The translations under genes were made by a program, and so were the position numbers. This document shows, piece after piece, positions 17,012 through 25,521 of a stretch of DNA of 64,000 nucleotides. Position 1 is the stretch's first letter, and each line of letters begins with the position of its first letter. Source of the DNA: Trebonia sp963767685 (GTDB taxonomy: Bacteria; Actinomycetota; Actinomycetes; Streptosporangiales; Streptosporangiaceae); assembly GCA_963767685.1 (NCBI GenBank), contig CAVYEZ010000013.1:62001-126000 (forward strand). The letters run 5' to 3'. The notes below the pieces were generated by a model that ran no database searches, had not been told where the DNA came from, and saw only the letters and a list, made by a program, of their open reading frames with translations.

Positions 17012-17896
17012 TCAGCTGTCGGCCTTCCGGCGCGGCCTGCGGCGGCTCGCCAGGGCGGCGAGCGTGTCCGCGAGCGACTTCGAGACCTTCTCTGGGTGCC
17101 GCTGGGCGACGCCGATGAAGATCACGTCGACGATCATCAGCTGCGCCATCCGGCTGGACATCGCGCCGTAGCGGAACCGGGTCTCCCGGGAGGCGGTGGT
17201 GAGCACGGCGTCGGCGACCTGGGCGAGCGGCGATTCAGGGAAGTTGGTCACCGCCACCGTCAGCGCGCCGCTGCCCGCCGCCGTCTCCAGCGCCGAGATC
17301 GCCTCCTCGGTCTCTCCCGAGTGGGAGAACGCCATGGCCACGGCGTCCGCCGGGAGGACGGCGGCGCTGGTCAGCGCCAGGTGGGCGTCCGTCCAGGCAT
17401 TTGCCTGGTAGCCGATGCGCCGCAGCTTCTGCTGCAGGTCCAGGGCGGCGAGGCCGCTGCCAGCCGATCCGTAGAGGTCAACCACGGGGGAGGCGGTGAT
17501 CGCGTCAACGACCCGCTCAAGCTGGCCGAGGTCGAGGATGGCGGCGGTCTCCTCGACCGCGCGGGCCTCATGGAAGGCGAGCTTGCGGACCACCTCCGCG
17601 ATCGAGTCGGCCGGGTCGATGTCACCGTCGGAGACACCGAACTCCACCCGGCGGCCGGTCTCGTTGGCGGCGGCGCGGGCGAGCGCGAGGCAGAAGCTCT
17701 TATAGCCGTCGAAGCCGGTGTTGCGGCAGAACCTGGCCACGGTCGCCGTCGAGATCTCGTTGCGCGCGGCCAGTTCGGTGATGCTCAGGCCGGAGATGAC
17801 CGCGGGGTTGGCGAGCGCCGCCCGGGCGATCCGCTGCTCGCTCGGCCGCAGGCCGGGAAGGGACTGCCGCAGCCGCACCAGGATGTCCTCGGTCAT
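17012..17896 (-). CDS. RpiR/MurR-family transcriptional regulator
   Basis: 294 aa. HTH at residues 15-65 (LRPSEQRIARAAL and STATVARFCRNTGFDGYKSF), then a SIS phospho-sugar-binding domain (VVDLYGSAGSGLAALDLQQKL and AMAFSHSGETEEAI). Located directly downstream of NagA on the same strand, so it is probably the regulator of amino-sugar use, sensing GlcNAc-6-P or a MurNAc-related phosphosugar. The gap to nagA is 113 bases, so it may have its own promoter. Confidence 0.88.
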   Translation of the reverse strand: MTEDILVRLRQSLPGLRPSEQRIARAALANPAVISGLSITELAARNEISTATVARFCRNTGFDGYKSFCLALARAAANETGRRVEFGVSDGDIDPADSIAEVVRKLAFHEARAVEETAAILDLGQLERVVDAITASPVVDLYGSAGSGLAALDLQQKLRRIGYQANAWTDAHLALTSAAVLPADAVAMAFSHSGETEEAISALETAAGSGALTVAVTNFPESPLAQVADAVLTTASRETRFRYGAMSSRMAQLMIVDVIFIGVAQRHPEKVSKSLADTLAALASRRRPRRKADS

Positions 17897-18009
17897 CGGG
17901 CCAGGTCCTCTTTTCTGGAAGGAAGCTACGGTAACGCCTCTTACCCGGACGCTCCGGGCCAGCCCTGGGCAACCCGCGATCCGCGGGCTGGCCGGCTAAA
18001 CCCGGGCCG

Positions 18010-19206
18010 CTAGGCGAGCCGCCGTCCCGCCCCCCAGGCCGCGCGCACCTCGTACGCGTCGTCAAGCAGCACGGCGTCGGCGGCGTAACCAGGCGCCAGC
18101 CGGCCGAGCCAGTGGTCGATCCCGAGCACTCGCGCCGGGACCCAGGTCAGTGCCGTGACCGCGGCGCGCAGGCTCATGCCGCACCGCCCCGTCGCCAGGC
18201 GCAGCGCGCGATCCTGGGTCAGCGTCGAGCCCGCGATCGCGCCGGCCGGCCCCGCCAGCCGCGCCACCCTGTCCACCACGGCCACGTGGAGCGAGCCCAG
18301 CCGATACGACCCGTCGGCGGCGCCCGCCGCGGCCATTGCGTCGGTGATGAGCGCGACGCGGCCGCCGGCCGCGTCAAGCAGCAGCCTGGCCACGTCCGGG
18401 TGCACGTGCACGCCGTCCAGTACCAGTTCCGCGGTCACCCGCTCGTCCCCGATGGCCGCGACGACCGGTCCCGGCGCCCGGTGCCCGATCCCCGGCATGG
18501 CGTTGAACGCGTGCGTGAGCAGCCGGGCGCCGCGTTCGAAGGCGGCCTGGGCCTGCTCCTCGTCGGCCTCCGTGTGCCCCACCGCGGCGACCACGCCCGC
18601 TTCCGTGAGCGCGGCGACGGCATCGAGCGCGCCAGGCAGTTCCGGTGCGATCGTGACCTGCCGCAACGTCCCGCGCGCGGCCGCGAGCAGCGGCTCGACC
18701 ACGGCCGGCGAAGGGCTGATGAGGAAGTCCGGGTTGTGCGCGCCCTTGCGCGACGGGGCGAGGAAGGGTCCTTCGAGGTGTGAACCGAGGACGAGCGGGT
18801 CCCGCTCCGCCATGTCCGCGATGGCCGCGAGCGACCGCTCGAGCGCCGCTACCGGGTTGGCGACGAGGCTCAGCAGCGAGCGGGTCGTCCCGCGGGCGCG
18901 GTGCACCGCCAGGGCGCCGCCGGCCGCCGCCGCGCCCCCGGGCACCGCGGCGACGTCATCGAAGCTGAAGCCGCCTCCGCCGTGGCTGTGCAGGTCGATG
19001 AAGCCCGGCGTCAGCACTGCCCCCGCCGCGTCGACCACGTCGGCGCCGTCAGCGGCGTGCGCCGCCCAGCCCGGCCCCTGGCCCGCCGCGGCGATCCGGT
19101 CACCGTCGAAGACGACCCAGAACCGGTCGGTCTCGCCGTCAACGTCGCACTTGCGAGCCCCGTGAACAATCACGCGGATACCGGAAAGGCTCTGCTGCAC
19201 ACTCAC
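18010..19206 (-). CDS. nagA: N-acetylglucosamine-6-phosphate deacetylase
   Basis: Removes acetate from GlcNAc-6-P, the entry step of amino-sugar catabolism. Active-site motifs are all visible: DLHSHGGG, HLEGPFL (metal Glu), VGHTEAD, LTHAFNAMPG and LITDAMAAAG (catalytic Asp). I chose GTG 19206 (VSVQQSLSG), which has an AAGGA just upstream and gives 398 aa; an upstream ATG at 19320 would add a poorly conserved 38-residue leader. No nagB is seen in the window. Confidence 0.92.
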   Translation of the reverse strand: MSVQQSLSGIRVIVHGARKCDVDGETDRFWVVFDGDRIAAAGQGPGWAAHAADGADVVDAAGAVLTPGFIDLHSHGGGGFSFDDVAAVPGGAAAAGGALAVHRARGTTRSLLSLVANPVAALERSLAAIADMAERDPLVLGSHLEGPFLAPSRKGAHNPDFLISPSPAVVEPLLAAARGTLRQVTIAPELPGALDAVAALTEAGVVAAVGHTEADEEQAQAAFERGARLLTHAFNAMPGIGHRAPGPVVAAIGDERVTAELVLDGVHVHPDVARLLLDAAGGRVALITDAMAAAGAADGSYRLGSLHVAVVDRVARLAGPAGAIAGSTLTQDRALRLATGRCGMSLRAAVTALTWVPARVLGIDHWLGRLAPGYAADAVLLDDAYEVRAAWGAGRRLA

Positions 19207-19420
19207 GTCCTTACGCGCCGCGGGCGTCACATGTCCCGGGTGGGCATCATACGCCGCTGCCTTCGGCCGCCCGGATACCGCGGGCGCGGGCACGCGGCCA
19301 GGCGAGCCACCGCGAGACATGCGCGGACGGCAGGGGGGTCAGCCGGATTCGTTCTGCTGAATCTTCTCCGGCGCGGCGGCGGTGACGCGAAAGCCCCCGC
19401 TGCCCGGGCGGCGGGGAGGG
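19207..19420. other. Intergenic region between nagA start and GntR stop
   Basis: 214 bases without a convincing gene. It should contain the nagA promoter; I see no clear DasR-type operator (the actinomycete GlcNAc regulator site), though a degenerate one would be missed by eye. Confidence 0.3.
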
Positions 19421-20218
19421 TCAGTGGTCGTGGCGGACGCGGCCGGCGGTACGGGCCAGGTGCTCGCGCATGATGCGGGCGGCGTCGTCGGCGCCGCGGC
19501 GGCGCACCGCCTCGACGAACCGCTCGTGCTCCTTCGTCCCGAGGCCGCCCATCTCCGGGGCGACTTCCCTGGCCTCCTCGAGCGACATCAGGATCGGCCC
19601 GCGGAAGGACTCCACCAGCATCACCAGGGCCGGGTTGTGCGTCGCCCGCGCGACCGCGGCGTGGAACTCGAGCGACATGTCCATCGTGTAGTCGCCCGCG
19701 CGCAGCGCGGCCTCGGACCGCGCGCAGATCTTGTCGAGTTCCGCGAGGTCGTCCTCGGTCGCCCGCTCGCAGACCAGCGGGACGATGGCGACCTCGAGGA
19801 TCAGCCGGACCTCGGTGACGTCAGCCGTGCTGATCACCGACAGGGTGAGCAGGTCTGCGAGTCCCTCGCCGACCCGGTTGCTCGACGGGGCCGTCACGAA
19901 CGCGCCGCCCCGGGCGCCCACGCGGATCTCCACCAGCCCCGCGGACTCCAGCATCCGCAGCGCCTCGCGCACGGTGACCCGACTGACGCCGAAGCGCTCG
20001 CACAGGTCCCGCTCTGGCGGCAGGCGGTCACCCGGCTTCAACTGACCCTGCCGCATCAGCAGGCGGATCTGCTCGACGATGATCTCGGAGATCCGCCCGA
20101 CGCTGACCCGGCTGAAGAGCTCAGGCTCGGCGGGAGCGGACGCCCCGTCCTTGCCAATGGCCCGGTCCGTCGGCCTGGTCGGCCCGCTAAGACCCCGCAC
20201 GCGGGCGGCCTGCCCCAC
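19421..20218 (-). CDS. GntR/FadR-family transcriptional regulator
   Basis: 265 aa. Winged helix near residues 45-110 (KPGDRLPPERDLCERFGVSR, then VTVREALRMLESAGLVEIR), followed by an all-helical FCD effector domain with the expected metal-binding spacing (SLEFHAAVARATHNP; His and a later EHERFVEAV). FCD members usually sense carboxylic or sugar acids. Divergent from the LspA-like gene with only 28 bases between them, so it may control that gene. Confidence 0.88.
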   Translation of the reverse strand: MGQAARVRGLSGPTRPTDRAIGKDGASAPAEPELFSRVSVGRISEIIVEQIRLLMRQGQLKPGDRLPPERDLCERFGVSRVTVREALRMLESAGLVEIRVGARGGAFVTAPSSNRVGEGLADLLTLSVISTADVTEVRLILEVAIVPLVCERATEDDLAELDKICARSEAALRAGDYTMDMSLEFHAAVARATHNPALVMLVESFRGPILMSLEEAREVAPEMGGLGTKEHERFVEAVRRRGADDAARIMREHLARTAGRVRHDH

Positions 20219-20225
20219 GGGTTGG

Positions 20226-20254
20226 TGTTATCTGTACGTGACCTATATGTTATC
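20226..20254. promoter_or_regulatory. Paired TGTTATC repeat, candidate GntR operator
   Basis: TGTTATC occurs at 20226-20232 and again at 20248-20254, 22 bases apart (about two helical turns), in the short A/T-rich gap between the divergent GntR and LspA-like genes. The second copy overlaps the proposed LspA-like start. It is not the palindrome usual for FadR-type proteins, so this is tentative. Confidence 0.3.
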
Positions 20255-21047
20255 GTCCCGAGATGTGCCTCACGACCCGCGCTGGTTCCTCTCGCTTGCC
20301 CGCACGACGGCCCCCGGCCTGGCCCCTCAGCCGGGCGTGAGACAAGGGGAGAGAGCCAGGCGGCGGGTGGTGCTGGGCCTGATCGCCGCGGTGGCCGTGC
20401 TGGACCAGTCGGCCAAGTGGTGGGCCTGGCGCCAGGTCCCGTGGACCAAGATCAACTCAGGGGGCGACATCCTCGTCGGGACCACGGTCGGCGGGTGGTA
20501 CGCCAGCCCGGTCACGGGCGCGCTGCTTGACCTGCTTGACTTCGGCCTGCTGAGCATCGCCGTCTCGGCCCTCGCGCGCTGGCGGGTGCCTGCCGCCGTC
20601 CGCGTTCCCGGCGCCCTGATGACCGGCGGCTGGGGCAGCAACCTGCTTGACCGGCTGGGGATCCACTACTGGACCGCGCCGGGCAGCGTGCGCGGGGTGG
20701 TCGACTTCATCCACCTCGGCTCGCATTACTACAACATCGCGGACTTCTTCATCATCGGCTGCACGCCGCTGTTCCTGCTGGCTGCCGCCTGCCAGGCCGT
20801 GCTGGCGGCGAGGCGGCCCGCCGCGGCAAGGAGCGCGCCGGCGCCCGCCCGCAGCTGGGTGCGGCTGCGGGACCGGATGCGCGTCTCGGCGCTGGCCGGC
20901 GCCGGCCTGGCCCTGGTCGTCACGCTCGGAGCGGCGAACTACGGCGGCGTGAGCGCTGCCTCAAGCGAGCCGCCGGCAAGCGGCCATGCCTGTTCGATCG
21001 CGGCCGCGGCGATCCGCCCGCTCACCGGCATCCGGGTCTGCGGGTAG
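20247..21047 (+). CDS. Signal-peptidase-II-like (LspA family) membrane protein with long C-terminal extension
   Basis: About 266 aa. The core has the two aspartates of lipoprotein signal peptidases: GSNLLDRL (Asp after Asn-Leu-x) and YYNIADFFII (N-x-A-D). Four hydrophobic segments are visible in the core. It differs from housekeeping LspA: it lacks part of the standard sequence between the motifs and carries an extra region of about 90 residues with another hydrophobic helix and two Cys near the end (HACSIAA, IRVCG). Start uncertain: ATG 20247 or a GTG just before RQGERARRR. Possibly a paralogue for special lipoproteins. Confidence 0.65.
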   Translation: MLSSRDVPHDPRWFLSLARTTAPGLAPQPGVRQGERARRRVVLGLIAAVAVLDQSAKWWAWRQVPWTKINSGGDILVGTTVGGWYASPVTGALLDLLDFGLLSIAVSALARWRVPAAVRVPGALMTGGWGSNLLDRLGIHYWTAPGSVRGVVDFIHLGSHYYNIADFFIIGCTPLFLLAAACQAVLAARRPAAARSAPAPARSWVRLRDRMRVSALAGAGLALVVTLGAANYGGVSAASSEPPASGHACSIAAAAIRPLTGIRVCG

Positions 21048-21107
21048 CGCGAGGCCCGCGTGGGACGATGAAGCGGGCGGGACCCGGCGATGGAAGGGAC
21101 AGACAGG

Positions 21108-22085
21108 ATGAGCCGCGTAGTGGTCATCGGGGCGACCGGGCACATCGGCACCTACCTCGTTCCCCGGCTGGTTGACCAGGGTCATGAGGTGATCGCGGTC
21201 AGCCGCGGCACTCGCGGCCCGTACCGGCCCGGCCCGCAGTGGGACGCGGTGACCATGGTGACCGCCGACCGGGAGGCGGAAGACGGGGAGGGCCGGTTCG
21301 GCGCGCGAATCGCCGGGCTGCGGCCGGCGGCGGTAATCGACCTCATCTGCTTCACCAGGGCCTCGGCGCGGCAGCTGGTCGAGGCGCTGCGCCCGTCGCG
21401 CCCGCTGCTCGTGCACTGCGGGACCATCTGGGTCCACGGCCCCGCGCTGCGGGTCCCCGTGACGGAGGACGAGCCGCGCACCGCCTACGGCAGCTACGGC
21501 ACGGGCAAGGCGGAGATCGAGGCCCTGCTGCACGCCGAGACCCGAGCGGGCGGGGTTCCCGCGGTGGTGCTGCACCCGGGGCACATCAGCGGGCCGGGCT
21601 GGCCGGTCATCACCCCGGCCGGGAACCTTGACCCCGCGACCTGGACCGCCCTCGCGACGGGGCGGCCGCTCGCGCTCCCCGACCACGGGCTCGGCGTCCT
21701 GCACCACGTGCACGCCGACGACGTGGCCCAGGCGTTCGAGCTAGCGCTGTCCCGGCCGGCGGCGGTCGGTGGCAGCTTTCACGTGACCGCCGAGCAGTCG
21801 ATGACGCAACGGGGCCTGGCGGCCGGCGTGGCGGGGTGGTTCGGCCGCGAGCCGGCCCTGGACTTCGTCGGCTGGGACGAGTTCGCCCGCCGGGCAGGGA
21901 CCGAGCACGCCGAGGTAACCCGCGAGCACACCACCCGCAGCATCACCGCCAGCGTCGCCCGCGCCCGCGAGGTACTCGGGTACGCGCCGCGGTACACCGC
22001 GCTCGACGCCCTGCGCGAGGCCCTCTCGTGGCTCGCCGCCAACGGCGGGGCGGACATCGGCGGACTGCCGCTCCCGGGTCGCTAG
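21108..22085 (+). CDS. NAD-dependent epimerase/dehydratase (extended SDR)
   Basis: 325 aa. The N-terminal RVVVIGATGHIGTYL carries the GxxGxxG dinucleotide motif. The usual SDR YxxxK appears as YGSYGTGKAE, and GHISGPGW matches the extended-SDR substrate region. ATG 21108 follows GGAAGGGAC; ATG 21090 is an alternative. Substrate unknown: nucleotide sugar epimerase or NmrA-like reductase. Stands alone, 60 bases after the LspA-like stop. Confidence 0.82.
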   Translation: MSRVVVIGATGHIGTYLVPRLVDQGHEVIAVSRGTRGPYRPGPQWDAVTMVTADREAEDGEGRFGARIAGLRPAAVIDLICFTRASARQLVEALRPSRPLLVHCGTIWVHGPALRVPVTEDEPRTAYGSYGTGKAEIEALLHAETRAGGVPAVVLHPGHISGPGWPVITPAGNLDPATWTALATGRPLALPDHGLGVLHHVHADDVAQAFELALSRPAAVGGSFHVTAEQSMTQRGLAAGVAGWFGREPALDFVGWDEFARRAGTEHAEVTREHTTRSITASVARAREVLGYAPRYTALDALREALSWLAANGGADIGGLPLPGR

Positions 22086-22197
22086 CGCGGCGGCGGCCTG
22101 CCGCGAGGGGCACCCGGCGGGACGCGGCTAAGCCGCCGCGCCCAGATGTTGAAGCGTCCGGTTCCGCGTTACCGCCTTCCTGGCGCATACTGGTCCG

Positions 22198-23400
22198 GTG
22201 GAACCGGCAGCCTCTTTCGCCGGGGGCCAGATCCAGCCCTTCGTGGCCCGCCTCGGGCGAGCGCGCCGCTCGCGGTTGGCGGGGCCGTCCGACCAGGCCT
22301 TGCACTGGCTAGCCGGCTGGTACGCGATTGCCCTGCGCCTCGGCGGCGCGGTCTTGTTCTCCGCGGTCGCCGTGCTGGCCGCGACGGGGCAGGCCTCCGG
22401 CTGGTGGCTGGGCGCGTCGCTGACCGCGCTGTCCCTGTGGTCGGCCGCCTTCACCTGGCTCGTGCGGCGGTCCGGGCTGGCGCCGGCCCTCGTGCTGACC
22501 GACGCCGCGGTCATCGCGGCACTGGCGCTGGAGCAGCGGCACCTGGTCCCGGCGGCGCTGATCAACGACAGCACGACCTGGATGCTCCCGCTGGCCTGCA
22601 CGTCGGTCTACATCCTGCAGATCGCGCTGCGGCCGCGGCTCTCAGTGCCCGCCGCCGCGGTGGTGGTCATCGCCTACGGGCTGGGCGTCGGGTCCCTGGT
22701 CGGCGGCTGGCTGCTGGCGGTCGAGACGATCGTCGTCGCCGGCCTCATCGCGGTGATCCGCGGCGGCGCCCGGCAGGCGGACGCGATCGTCGCCGCCGGC
22801 CTGGCGACCGAGCGGCAGGTCCGGGCCGAGGAGGCGCGGCGGGCCGACGAGCGCGAGCAGCACCGCCAGCTGCACGACACGATCCTGTCGACCCTGACCA
22901 TGGTCGCGGCGGGAGCCTTTGCCGAGCCGTCGCCCGCGCTCACCGTGCAGGCCGCCCGGGACCTGCGGGTGCTGCAAGGACTCGCGGACGCCCCGGCGGT
23001 CCAGAGCGAGCCGGCGCCGCTGACCGACCTGAGACCGCAGCTGGAACGGGCCGCGGCCATCACCGACGACCTCGCCGTGCGGCTGCGGCTCGGCATCGGC
23101 ACTGTCACGCTGCCGTCTCCCGTCGCGGACCAGCTGGCGGCCTGCGTCGGCGAGGCGCTGCGCAACGTCGAGCGGCACTCCGGGACCGGGCAGGCGGACG
23201 TGACCGTCACCGGCGGCCCAGGCTGGGCGGTCGTCAAGGTCACGGACCACGGGCGGGGCTTCGACCCGGCCGCCGTCCCGCCGTCCCGCCGGGGCATCCG
23301 CGAGTCGATCACCGGGCGGATGCTGGCGGTCGGCGGCCGGGCCGCGATCGCCAGCCGTCCCGGCGCGGGCACAACGGTCACCGTGAGCTGGCCGGCATGA
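22198..23400 (+). CDS. NarL-type sensor histidine kinase
   Basis: 400 aa. Five or six hydrophobic segments fill residues 45-190, then a HisKA_3 phosphoacceptor EQHRQLHDTILSTL near residue 225, and an HATPase domain: N-box EALRNVERHS, G1 DHGRGFD, G2 RRGIRESI and a C-terminal GTTVTVSW. It should phosphorylate the LuxR-type regulator encoded downstream. GTG 22198 has CATACT about nine bases upstream and no ribosome site, so leaderless translation is possible. The next gene overlaps by ATGA. Confidence 0.9.
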   Translation: MEPAASFAGGQIQPFVARLGRARRSRLAGPSDQALHWLAGWYAIALRLGGAVLFSAVAVLAATGQASGWWLGASLTALSLWSAAFTWLVRRSGLAPALVLTDAAVIAALALEQRHLVPAALINDSTTWMLPLACTSVYILQIALRPRLSVPAAAVVVIAYGLGVGSLVGGWLLAVETIVVAGLIAVIRGGARQADAIVAAGLATERQVRAEEARRADEREQHRQLHDTILSTLTMVAAGAFAEPSPALTVQAARDLRVLQGLADAPAVQSEPAPLTDLRPQLERAAAITDDLAVRLRLGIGTVTLPSPVADQLAACVGEALRNVERHSGTGQADVTVTGGPGWAVVKVTDHGRGFDPAAVPPSRRGIRESITGRMLAVGGRAAIASRPGAGTTVTVSWPA

Positions 23401-24572
23401 CCGCGGTGCAGCCGCGGGAAGCGACGCCGCCGCGGGAAGCCGCGCGGCCGCGGGCGACAACTCAGCCGCGGTCGCGAGTGCAGCCGCAAGCGACGATGTC
23501 CAGCCGCTATCAGCGGGCCTTCACCCTCGCGGTCATCGTCCTGGTCGCGGGCTGGCATCTCGCCGGAGCGGGCGGCCAGCTGCTGCATAACCGCCCGGCC
23601 TACGGCTCGTTCGCCTTCCAGGCCGCGATGTGGCTGGTCATGGCGCTGGCGATCGCCGCCGGGTCGGTCCTGGTACTGCGCGGCCCGCCCGGCTGGCGCC
23701 CGGCCTGGACGGTCGCCGCGATCGCGCTGGCCGCCAGCACGGCGGCGGCGGCCGCCAGCCCGGCCGGCCAGATGCTGGCGGTCAACTGGTCGTGGGGGAG
23801 TGCCGGCTGGACGGGCGTGCTCATGCTGCACCGCCGCCGGTTCCCTGAGCTCGCGTCGTTCCTCGCCGCCCTGGCCCTCGCCACCCTGGGCGTCCAGGTA
23901 TGGGACGGTCTTGACCGCACCGGCCTGGCCGGCTTCCTCGCCGTGCTGGCCTGGTCGACCGGCGGCCAGGTAGCCGTCGCCGCCGGGGTCAGGGCACTGG
24001 ATGTCGCCGCCGGCCAGGCCGCCGCGGCGGCGCGCAGCGAGGATGCCGCCCGCGAGCGCGCCGCCACCGCGGCGGTGATCCGGGCGGCCCGGCAGGCCCG
24101 CAGGCTGGTGCTGCAGGAAGGCGCCGTCCCGCTGATCGCCGAGCTGGCCGCGGGGACGGCCGACCCGAGCGACCCGCAAGTGCGGGTCAGGTGCGCGGTC
24201 CAGGCCGCCCGGCTGCGCCGGCTGCTGGCCGAGGGCGATGACGTGTCCGAGTCGCTGGTACACGAGCTGCACGCGAGCGCCGACGTGGCGGAGCGGCGCG
24301 GGGTCGCCGTCGAGATCGAGACGGCCGGCCTGCTGCCCGAGGTACCCAGCCCGGCGCGCCGGGTGATCACCGACGCCGCCATCGCGATCCTGACGGCCGC
24401 GCGCAGCCACGCGCGGATCACCCTGGCGGCGGTGGCCGCCGGTATCGCCGTCAGTTTCGTCGCCGACACCGGGGTAGTCGTCCGGCTGCCTGCGGCCGGC
24501 GAGGGGGTCGCCATCGAGCATCAGCAAGACGGCGCTATTCTCTGGGCGGAGGCGCGATGGAACAGCCGGTAA
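23397..24572 (+). CDS. Sensor-like membrane protein lacking a phosphoacceptor histidine
   Basis: 391 aa, start ATG 23397 overlapping the kinase stop. The N-terminus is Pro/Arg-rich with repeated short units (QPREATPPREA, RPRATTQPR). Five or so hydrophobic helices follow, then a soluble coiled region (AAAARSEDAARERAATAAVI). The C-terminal region is spaced like a kinase ATPase domain, but I see no H-box and no clear N-, G1- or G2-boxes. It is probably a pseudokinase partner of the upstream sensor, perhaps the stimulus-sensing or heterodimer subunit. It overlaps the response regulator by 16 bases. Confidence 0.7.
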   Translation: MTAVQPREATPPREAARPRATTQPRSRVQPQATMSSRYQRAFTLAVIVLVAGWHLAGAGGQLLHNRPAYGSFAFQAAMWLVMALAIAAGSVLVLRGPPGWRPAWTVAAIALAASTAAAAASPAGQMLAVNWSWGSAGWTGVLMLHRRRFPELASFLAALALATLGVQVWDGLDRTGLAGFLAVLAWSTGGQVAVAAGVRALDVAAGQAAAAARSEDAARERAATAAVIRAARQARRLVLQEGAVPLIAELAAGTADPSDPQVRVRCAVQAARLRRLLAEGDDVSESLVHELHASADVAERRGVAVEIETAGLLPEVPSPARRVITDAAIAILTAARSHARITLAAVAAGIAVSFVADTGVVVRLPAAGEGVAIEHQQDGAILWAEARWNSR

Positions 24573-25270
24573 CGGTGGCGATCATCGAGGACCATCCGGT
24601 CGTCACCGAGGGGGTGGCGTCCTGGATCCGGTCCGATCCCGGCCAGCGGGTACTGCTGGTGCAGACGGCGCGCGACCTGACCGGGCTGACGGTCGGCCCC
24701 CAGCCGTCCGCCGACGTGGTCATCCTGGACCTGGAACTGTCCGGCGAGCTGGTCACCGCGCACATCCCCGGGCTGGTGGCTGCCGGGTACCGGGTGGTGG
24801 CCTTCTCCGGGCACAGCGACCCGGCGATCGTGATGGAGACGCTGGACAACGGCGCGCACGCCTACATCTCCAAGGACGAGGGCCGCGACCACCTGGTCGA
24901 GGCCGTGCTCGCGGCGGCCGCCGACCGCCCGTACGTGACCCGGTCGCAGGCCAGGGCGATCCTCGCGGACCAGAGCCCGGCCCGGCCGGCGCTGTCGCAG
25001 CAAGAGCAGCAGGCGCTGCTGCTGTGGTTTCAGGGCATGTCGAAGGCATCGGTCGGGCGGCGGATGTCGATCAGCGAGAACACGGTCAGGCAGTACATCA
25101 GCCGCGCGCGCGCCAAGTACGCGGCCACCGGGCGGACCGCGCCCAGCAAGGACGCGCTGCTTGCCCGGGCGATCGAGGACGGCGTGATCTCACCCGGAGA
25201 GATCACGCCGTACCAGTCATTCGCGCGCGCCTCGGCGGACCGCCCCAACCCAGGTATCCCAGGCCAGTGA
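24557..25270 (+). CDS. NarL/LuxR-family response regulator
   Basis: 237 aa. Receiver domain: acidic pair in IIEDHPVV, phosphorylated Asp in VVILDLEL, Ser/Thr switch in VAFSGHSD, Lys in YISKDEG. C-terminal LuxR HTH with LSQQEQQALLLWFQGMSKAS and SISENTVRQYISRARAKY. Output partner of the two sensor genes with which it overlaps. A palindromic terminator follows the stop by 20 bases. Confidence 0.92.
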   Translation: MEQPVTVAIIEDHPVVTEGVASWIRSDPGQRVLLVQTARDLTGLTVGPQPSADVVILDLELSGELVTAHIPGLVAAGYRVVAFSGHSDPAIVMETLDNGAHAYISKDEGRDHLVEAVLAAAADRPYVTRSQARAILADQSPARPALSQQEQQALLLWFQGMSKASVGRRMSISENTVRQYISRARAKYAATGRTAPSKDALLARAIEDGVISPGEITPYQSFARASADRPNPGIPGQ

Positions 25271-25290
25271 CTGGCCAGGGCGCCCAGGCC

Positions 25291-25312
25291 CCCCGGGGCG
25301 GCCGCCCCGGGG
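25291..25312 (+). terminator. Palindromic terminator after the two-component operon
   Basis: A 22-base perfect palindrome made of CCCCGGGGCGG and its complement, 20 bases after the response-regulator stop at 25270. No T-tract. Confidence 0.7.
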
Positions 25313-25428
25313 CGAAATCTGCCGCAGGTCGGCACCGGGCTGTACGGCTCGGTGCCGCGCCATCACCAGATCGCGCTCTAACACACTTCAGCATTCCCGA
25401 TCGAGGCGGCGCCGTCACGACGCCCGAT

Positions 25429-25490
25429 CGGGTGACACCGCTTACCGGGTGACACCGCTTACCGGGTGACACCGCTTATCGGGTGACACG
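25429..25490. repeat. Tandem repeat, 17-bp unit, 3.6 copies
   Basis: CGGGTGACACCGCTTAC occurs at 25429-25445 and 25446-25462, with one change (final T) at 25463-25479, and the first ten bases (CGGGTGACAC) again from 25480. Adjacent copies are essentially identical. Multiple short repeats like this occur at the ends of some transposons (IS21-like) as transposase sites, and also as iteron-type regulator sites. No transposase is next to it. It lies just downstream of the MFS/gpmA junction. Confidence 0.75.
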
Positions 25491-25521
25491 GGCCCGGCCG
25501 CGCTGACGGCCGGGCCCGGGT

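Noticed and set aside
22146..23396. Extension of the pseudokinase gene upstream through the kinase gene
   Set aside because: The frame stays open by chance over the kinase. ATG 23397 with an ATGA overlap is the sensible start, and the upstream part is Arg/Gly-rich without structure.
25429..25490. CRISPR array
   Set aside because: The 17-base units are directly contiguous with no spacers between them, so it is a tandem repeat, not a CRISPR.
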